A stretch of 17,325 bases of DNA from CALBPI01 sp038533155 (GTDB lineage: Bacteria > Pseudomonadota > Gammaproteobacteria > Steroidobacterales > Woeseiaceae): contig JBCAZH010000060.1 of the NCBI GenBank assembly GCA_038533155.1, positions 1-17,325 of the forward strand, given 5' to 3'. Shown piece by piece: positions 12,914 to 17,325 of the stretch (its first letter is position 1; the number at the start of each line of letters is the position of its first letter). The translations under genes were made by a program, and so were the position numbers. Under the pieces are notes generated by a model. The model saw only the letters and a program-made list of their open reading frames with translations. It searched no databases and had not been told where the DNA came from.

Positions 12914-13786
12914 CTATCGCGATGCAACGAGCGACATCGCAATCCCACCCAACACCATCGCCGTGGCCATCAGTAGCCGCCAGGTGATCGCCTCATCCAG
13001 GAATAGTGTGCCGGCCACGATCGCTATGAGGGGTACGCTCAGTTGAGCGATTCCTGCCATCGTCGTCGGAAGCTTCGGCACCAGCCGGTACCACAACGCG
13101 TACCCAAGACCCGAAGTTACAGCTCCAGAAACAATCCCTGCCATCGCCCCGCCCAGCGGCGGTGACGCATCGCCGGCGACCAACATCGCCAACACCGTAA
13201 TCGGGCCACACAAAATGAAATTGCCAGCAGTCGCCGCCAGCGCGTCAGCCTCGGAGCGACCCAACAGGGTATAGACGGCCCAACCGATACCGGCCAACGT
13301 CATCGCAAGAGCACTGATCAACGGCAGTGCTGCGTCGCCTTCCGGCCAAAGCAACACGCCAAGTCCAACCAACGCAATGAGCGCACCCATCCACCGTGAG
13401 ACCGGAACCTTCTCGCCCGTCGCAACGGCCCAACCGAACACAACCACCTGCAATACACCGAACAAAATGAGTGCTCCAATTCCCGCGTCGAGCTCGACGT
13501 AGGCAAAGGAAAAACCCACCATGTAGGTTGCCAACATCATGGCGCCGATCACACGCATCGGACTTCGCAACGTGATCGGTCGGCCGGCGTGCAACGCAAC
13601 AAGAAGGGACAGCATCGATGCACCGGCGAGCACCCGGATCGCCGCGAAATCGAAAGGATCCGTGTCAAAGATATCGACTGCGACTCGGTTCAGAATCGAG
13701 TTCGCAGCGAATGCCGCCATGGTCAATGCGACCAAGACGAGCAAGGTGATAGCCGAGCGTTCGCTTTTGGCAACGGGCGTTGTCAT
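12914..13786 (-). CDS. EamA/DMT family transporter
   Basis: A 290-residue inner-membrane protein with two EamA repeats of five helices each, ten in all. The first repeat spans about residues 12-145, with LLVLVALTMAAFAANSILNR opening it and LDAGIGALILFGVLQVVVFG near its end. The second spans about 150-288 and ends VPLIAIVAGTLFLDEAITWR, the E-x-[IL]-T/S-W motif that marks the family, then LLMATAMVLGGIAMSLV. Family members export amino acids, sugars or other metabolites; the substrate cannot be told from sequence. The ATG at 13786 was chosen because the hydrophilic MTTPVAKSER start fits; an extension to 13963 runs into the tRNA-associated repeats and is rejected. No strong ribosome site is visible. 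Confidence 0.9.
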   Translation of the reverse strand: MTTPVAKSERSAITLLVLVALTMAAFAANSILNRVAVDIFDTDPFDFAAIRVLAGASMLSLLVALHAGRPITLRSPMRVIGAMMLATYMVGFSFAYVELDAGIGALILFGVLQVVVFGWAVATGEKVPVSRWMGALIALVGLGVLLWPEGDAALPLISALAMTLAGIGWAVYTLLGRSEADALAATAGNFILCGPITVLAMLVAGDASPPLGGAMAGIVSGAVTSGLGYALWYRLVPKLPTTMAGIAQLSVPLIAIVAGTLFLDEAITWRLLMATAMVLGGIAMSLVASR

Positions 13787-13952
13787 CGCGAAGTTACCGG
13801 CTCGATGGAAAGGAGTTCGAACAATACCTTGGCATGAAAATTCGCAGTGAAAGACACTCTCCAACAATACGCGAATACGAGGGAAGGTGGATGCGCCGTG
13901 TTGACTCCATCGCCAAGAGTCTCGGCCCACCACCCTCGTAGCCGAAAAGCAA

Positions 13953-13974
13953 AAACGCCCCAAAAGGGGCGTTT
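13953..13974 (-). terminator. Rho-independent terminator, repeat copy 1
   Basis: Nine-base stem AAACGCCCC/GGGGCGTTT with an AAAA loop (plus-strand reading). On the minus strand it is followed by a T-rich run. It is the most distal of three near-identical terminators behind tRNA-Ser. Confidence 0.8.
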
Positions 13975-14126
13975 GTCGCGATTGGCGGAAAGGGTGGGAT
14001 TGATCAAAACACGCTAAGGCGTGTTTTGCCCCTGCAGGCTTCGCGGCAGAGCCGCTCGTCGCTAATCGCTATCGCGATTAGTCGAACCAAGTGGGTTCGG
14101 CCCGCCACCCTCGTAGCCAAAAGCAA

Positions 14127-14148
14127 AAACGCCCCGAAAGGGGCGTTT
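14127..14148 (-). terminator. Rho-independent terminator, repeat copy 2
   Basis: Same nine-base stem as the other copies, here with a GAAA loop (14136-14139). A T-rich run follows on the minus strand. Confidence 0.8.
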
Positions 14149-14301
14149 GTCGCGATTGGCGGAGAGGGTGGGATTGATCAAAACACGCTAAGGCGTGTTT
14201 TGCCCCTGCGGGCTTCGCGGCAGAGCCGCTCGTCGCTAATCGCTGTCGCGATTAGTCGAACCAAGTGGGTTCGGCCCACCACCCTCGTAGCCAAAAAGCA
14301 A

Positions 14302-14323
14302 AAACGCCCCAAAAGGGGCGTTT
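14302..14323 (-). terminator. Rho-independent terminator directly after tRNA-Ser
   Basis: Stem AAACGCCCC/GGGGCGTTT with AAAA loop (14311-14314), starting about nine bases beyond the tRNA CCA end. On the minus strand the stem is followed by TTTTGCTTTTT. Confidence 0.85.
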
Positions 14324-14331
14324 GTCGCGAT

Positions 14332-14421
<90 letters not shown>

Positions 14422-14436
14422 GACGAGCGGGCGCGA

Positions 14437-14465
14437 ACCATAACGCAATTCGCCAACCGTGTCAG
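14437..14465 (-). promoter_or_regulatory. Sigma-70 promoter of tRNA-Ser
   Basis: Minus-strand -35 CTGACA (complement of 14460-14465) and -10 TATGGT (complement of 14437-14442) are separated by exactly 17 bases. A GC-rich discriminator (TCGCGCCCGC) follows, as is usual for stringently controlled stable-RNA promoters. The start would lie near 14430, about nine bases before the mature tRNA. Confidence 0.75.
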
Positions 14466-14482
14466 CAACACACTATTGCGTT

Positions 14483-15007
14483 CTAGTCTGCCTGGCCCTC
14501 TTCCGGCTCGCGCATATCACGTCGAACCAGCACGATGATGACGAACAACACCCCTGCCGCGCCCAGCCAAGACAATAACCCAACGATGAACAGCACCGAA
14601 TCCGGACCGCCAACCCATCCCAAGAGGTTCATTACCTGCGTAATCGGCGCACCCAGAGTGAAAAACCAAAGCGGTCCGAGGGCCCATCTTGGCGCCATGT
14701 TCGACTGTCGCACTGCGAGACGTGCTGTGAAAATAGCAAGCGGCAAAGCGCCCGCCACAACCGCAATGAACACACCACTCGACCACACCCAAAGCTGATT
14801 GCCCGATAGCCCGCTCAACTCCAGGAGAATCGGTGTATACGCCAGGAACACGACGGAAAGCGCACTCCCAAACAAGCATAGAAAACGGAATTGATCATCA
14901 CGTTCGAATGAACGACTCAGCATGACCGCTGCAGCCACCCCAGCGAAACCCGCAACACCGGTCGCCGTCTCCGCAAGCCCGAGCAGCACATCACGAAAAT
15001 CGGTCAT
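14483..15007 (-). CDS. Small polytopic membrane protein, unknown function
   Basis: A 174-residue protein with about five hydrophobic segments: residues about 10-30 (LAETATGVAGFAGVAAAVML), 40-62 (FRFLCLFGSALSVVFLAYTP), 75-95 (VWSSGVFIAVVAGALPLAIF), 108-130 (ALGPLWFFTLGAPITQVMNL) and 137-160 (SVLFIVGLLSWLGAAGVLFV). It ends in a charged cytoplasmic tail (RRDMREPEEGQAD). No transport motif or family was recognised. The start has AAGGA about six bases upstream. Its stop lies only 18 bases before the tRNA promoter -35, so the tRNA has its own transcription unit. Confidence 0.7.
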   Translation of the reverse strand: MTDFRDVLLGLAETATGVAGFAGVAAAVMLSRSFERDDQFRFLCLFGSALSVVFLAYTPILLELSGLSGNQLWVWSSGVFIAVVAGALPLAIFTARLAVRQSNMAPRWALGPLWFFTLGAPITQVMNLLGWVGGPDSVLFIVGLLSWLGAAGVLFVIIVLVRRDMREPEEGQAD

Positions 15008-15263
15008 CGCATTTCCTTATTCACCTAGCGGCGACTTGGACGAGTCACCATGTCGCTCAACAACTGTGATCATATCCACCCGCTTCACGGCCTACCATCT
15101 GGATTGGCGCACCCATCCGAGTATTCGCGCTTTGTACGGTGCGGGACGATGCACGGCTCCGAAGGGTTGATGGGACAATCTGACCCGACCGAAGATCAAC
15201 AGGTCGGCAGTCCAATCGATGACCCGCTAGACTCTATCGATACAAGAAAACCAAAGGCACCTG
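15008..15263. other. Divergent intergenic region
   Basis: 256 bases between the leftward membrane-protein gene and the rightward thioesterase gene, presumably with both promoters. Short frames cross it but none has family features or a ribosome site. No operator or hairpin stands out. Confidence 0.35.
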
Positions 15264-15731
15264 ATGAAAGCCAAAACACCTGCCGACTCCGCCGTCGATT
15301 ACAACGTCTACAAGATATTCCCCAACGATCTGAACTCGAAGTACACCGTGTTCGGCGGATTGGTGATGAGCCTGTGCGACCGCACGGCACTGATCGTCGC
15401 CGAGCGACACAGCGGTTGTGCATGTGTCACCGCTGCGCTCGACAGCCTCGAGTTTCTTGCCGCCGCCGGCATTGGTGACACCATGATCATCAAAGCGGCC
15501 GTCAATCGGACCTGGCGCAGCTCGATGGAAATCGGCGTCCGTGTCACCGCCGAAAACAGCCGTACGGGCGACTCACGGCACATCGTGTCCGCCTACCTCA
15601 CATTCGTTGCTTTGGACGACGATGGACGGCCTACCGAAGTGCCTGAGCTAACCCCGGTCACCGAAGCAGAACAGCAGCGCTACGACGCAGCGGGCCGACG
15701 CCGCGAACAAAGACTTGCCCATCGAAAATGA
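15264..15731 (+). CDS. Hotdog-fold acyl-CoA thioesterase
   Basis: A 155-residue cytoplasmic protein of the acyl-CoA thioesterase (YciA/ACOT-like) hotdog type, which hydrolyses acyl-CoA to free acid and CoA. Visible landmarks are KYTVFGGLVMSLCDRTALIV (residues about 26-45; the GG and the acidic Asp of the CDR segment are the substrate-binding helix of the fold), AALDSLEFLAAAGIGD (about 57-72), VNRTWRSSMEIGVRVTAEN (about 79-97) and AYLTFVALDDDGRPTEVPEL, then the Arg-rich tail EQQRYDAAGRRREQR common to the group. Length fits. An AAAGG site lies seven bases before the ATG. The acyl chain specificity cannot be told. It stands alone, followed after 72 bases by the DUF305 gene. Confidence 0.85.
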   Translation: MKAKTPADSAVDYNVYKIFPNDLNSKYTVFGGLVMSLCDRTALIVAERHSGCACVTAALDSLEFLAAAGIGDTMIIKAAVNRTWRSSMEIGVRVTAENSRTGDSRHIVSAYLTFVALDDDGRPTEVPELTPVTEAEQQRYDAAGRRREQRLAHRK

Positions 15732-15803
15732 GGGGAACAGCCCCTTGCCCCGGACACTGATACACTTCGTCAGCGCCATTGCGTGAGTACCCAGGAGCTT
15801 CTC

Positions 15804-17325
15804 GTGAACCGATTGCCTATTCTTCATTCGATTCGACTCGGTCTGTTGGCCGCCGCTATATCTGCGAGCTTTCAAGCCGCGGCCGATGCACCCCCGATTG
15901 TCCAACCAGGCGCGCCTGGTGAGACGCCGAGAGTGCTCAGTGCTGATGAAGCGACCGCAATCGCCGATACACGTTTCTCATCAGACGATGCGCGCTTCAT
16001 GCAGGACATGATTCCGCATCACCACCAAGCCCTGTTGATGTCGCGATTGGTTGGGGAGCGCACGAATAACGCGGACGTCATCGATATCGCAGGAAGAATC
16101 GAGTCATCGCAAGGTGACGAGATCGAGTTCATGAAGTCGTGGCTTGAATCGCGTGGACAGAAAGTGCCGAACCCAAGCGAACACAGCGCGATGCACATGA
16201 GCCACAAGATGGCCGGCATGGCGAGCCCCGAGCAAATGGCCAGTTTGGCGAACGCCTCCGGCACAGATTTTGATCGTCTGTTTCTCGAACTGATGATTGC
16301 CCACCACGAGGGCGCGCTGACGATGGTGGAAGACCTGTTGGAACAACCGGGCTCGGCGTACGACCCCGTGTTGTTTGAGTTCACCAACGACATCAACAAC
16401 GACCAAACCAGTGAAATCGAACGCATGAACGGCATGTTGGTCGCGTTGTCGAGCGACCCGCGCGCGGGGCTGGGTGCCGGCGTGTTCGATGCCGAAGAAG
16501 CGATCCTGAATCTGACGAAAGTCGCATCGTTGAAGAAGCCCGCAGGATTTTTTGATCCAGAAAACCCTGGCGACCTGCCGCATCCTGAGTTCGAAACCGA
16601 AGCGGAAGAAGACACAGAGGAAGACGATGCTGAGGAGGAGGAATCCGCGGCGGGCAACGAAGACGGGCGCGCGCCACTGCTCAGCTTCGCCAACACCGAT
16701 ATGGCATTTCGCGATGACGTGCTGGTCACCGGCAGCTACCACGGCTTTAACGTCTATCAGCTCAACGACGAAGCGCCCGCTTTGATGGCATCGATCGTCT
16801 GCCCCGGCGGACAAGGCGATGTATCAATCGTCGGCGACCTTTTGATCATGTCGGTTGAACAGACTCGCGGACGCCTCGACTGCGGTCTGCAGGGAATTGC
16901 TGAGGACGTCAGTTCGGACCGCTTCCGCGGCATTCGAATCTTCGACATCAGCGATCTGACACGGCCGGTTCAAGTCGGCGCAGTCCAGACTTGCCGCGGA
17001 TCGCACACGCACTCCGTCGTGTCGGGCCCTGGACGCGACGGCAAGATTATCGTTTACAACTCGGGCACGTCAGTAGTGCGCGATACCGAAGAACTGGAAG
17101 GCTGCTATGACGAGTCTCCTGGAGACGATCGAACCGCCCTATTTCGGATCGACGTGATCGAGATTCCCGTCGACGACCCATCGAAATCCCGGATCATCGA
17201 CAGCCCGGCCGTGTTCGCGGATGACGAGACCGGTGTACTCGCCGGCCTATGGCGCGGCGGCGATCATGGCGACGAGACGCAGGAGACCCGAACCACGGAT
17301 CAGTGTCACGACATCACGGTGTTCC
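15804..17325 (+). CDS. Secreted DUF305-LVIVD fusion protein, 3' end outside window
   Basis: Start GTG at 15804, with GGAG seven bases upstream; 507 codons are visible with no stop, so the gene continues beyond the right edge. Residues 1-27 are a signal peptide (RLGLLAAAISASFQAAA). Residues about 58-212 are a DUF305 helical domain with its paired His motifs, FMQDMIPHHHQALLMS (about 65-80) and FLELMIAHHEGALTMV (about 160-175). DUF305 proteins are linked to metal, notably copper, handling in the periplasm. A strongly acidic linker (about 263-281, mostly Glu/Asp) leads to a beta-propeller-like part from about 295, with LVIVD-type repeats (DVLVTGSYHGFNVYQL, FRGIRIFDISDLTRPVQVG) and a CRGSHTHSVV segment. 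It probably is an extracytoplasmic, possibly metal-binding protein; this role is inference. Confidence 0.85.
   Translation, partial: MNRLPILHSIRLGLLAAAISASFQAAADAPPIVQPGAPGETPRVLSADEATAIADTRFSSDDARFMQDMIPHHHQALLMSRLVGERTNNADVIDIAGRIESSQGDEIEFMKSWLESRGQKVPNPSEHSAMHMSHKMAGMASPEQMASLANASGTDFDRLFLELMIAHHEGALTMVEDLLEQPGSAYDPVLFEFTNDINNDQTSEIERMNGMLVALSSDPRAGLGAGVFDAEEAILNLTKVASLKKPAGFFDPENPGDLPHPEFETEAEEDTEEDDAEEEESAAGNEDGRAPLLSFANTDMAFRDDVLVTGSYHGFNVYQLNDEAPALMASIVCPGGQGDVSIVGDLLIMSVEQTRGRLDCGLQGIAEDVSSDRFRGIRIFDISDLTRPVQVGAVQTCRGSHTHSVVSGPGRDGKIIVYNSGTSVVRDTEELEGCYDESPGDDRTALFRIDVIEIPVDDPSKSRIIDSPAVFADDETGVLAGLWRGGDHGDETQETRTTDQCHDITVF

Larger units (their letters stand above)
13923..14331 (-). 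repeat. About 175-bp tandem repeats carrying the tRNA-Ser 3' end and terminator
   Basis: Two full copies (13983-14156 and 14157-14331) and one partial copy (13923-13982) stand head to tail just downstream of tRNA-Ser(CGA). The full copies differ by about five substitutions and one indel. On the plus strand each begins with TGGCGGAGAGGGTGGGATT, the complement of the last 19 bases of the tRNA including CCA (one mismatch at 13990). Each then holds hairpins AAAACACGC/GCGTGTTTT, GCGGC/GCCGC, CTAATCGC/GCGATTAG and CGAACC/GGTTCG, and ends with the terminator stem AAACGCCCC/GGGGCGTTT. The arrangement closely resembles the E. coli tyrT locus with its 178-bp repeats. Confidence 0.9.

Noticed and set aside
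13787..13963. 59-residue N-terminal extension of the EamA transporter
   Set aside because: It is hydrophilic, unlike any family member, and reads into the tRNA-derived repeat.
13923..14331. CRISPR array or attC cluster
   Set aside because: The units are 174-175 bp with no spacers; they contain tRNA and terminator sequence and lack GTTRRRY cores or CAGCTG arms.
15050..15478. 142-codon plus-strand frame overlapping the thioesterase
   Set aside because: Its second half is out-of-frame thioesterase sequence and it shows no family pattern.
16019..16814. Two 236-codon minus-strand frames
   Set aside because: They are antisense to the DUF305-LVIVD gene, which has a signal peptide, clear domain motifs and an uninterrupted frame.

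Overview
The window looks like chromosomal DNA of a moderately GC-rich proteobacterium, probably a gammaproteobacterium. This is judged from the gene families (Ada-type DNA repair, TIGR00266/AIM24, EamA, DUF305/LVIVD) and from the attC style. No species can be named from the sequence alone.

Layout. (i) 1-2589 is ordinary chromosome: the 5' end of a divergent Ada-domain repair gene (minus strand), an operon of a TIGR00266 protein and a secreted HEAT-repeat protein (plus strand), and a convergent NTF2-like lipoprotein gene. (ii) About 2987-9512 is an array of integron gene cassettes. Thirteen small genes all lie on the plus strand, nearly every junction carries an attC site or its remains, and most have no recognisable homologue. 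Arms containing CAGCTG and a terminal GTTRRRY box recur at the junctions. The 5' end of several cassettes is the exact reverse complement of their 3' end over 7-12 bases, the signature of excised circles. No integrase gene is present, although several kilobases of flank lie on both sides, so the cluster looks like an integrase-less attC cluster (CALIN). (iii) 9683-12716 is a two-gene minus-strand operon: a ubiquitin-like protein ending in Gly-Gly, followed 10 bases later by an 874-residue DUF4132 (MolR-type) protein. (iv) 12914-15007 (minus strand) holds an EamA transporter, a tRNA-Ser(CGA) whose 3' end and terminator are repeated downstream with a period of about 175 bp (resembling the E. coli tyrT locus), and a small membrane protein. 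(v) 15264-17325 (plus strand) holds a hotdog acyl-CoA thioesterase and the start of a secreted DUF305-LVIVD fusion protein.

How it fits together. The array looks like a store of small adaptive genes. About half encode envelope-directed products (signal peptides, lipoproteins, membrane helices). Others resemble immunity proteins (an Imm8-like gene and a HEAT-type gene with a W-x2-L-x3-YG start). Several attC sites are truncated or degenerate, indicating decay. The two most unusual systems are the Gly-Gly ubiquitin-like/DUF4132 operon and the structured repeat following tRNA-Ser. Family assignments are from motif recognition by eye; no search was run.
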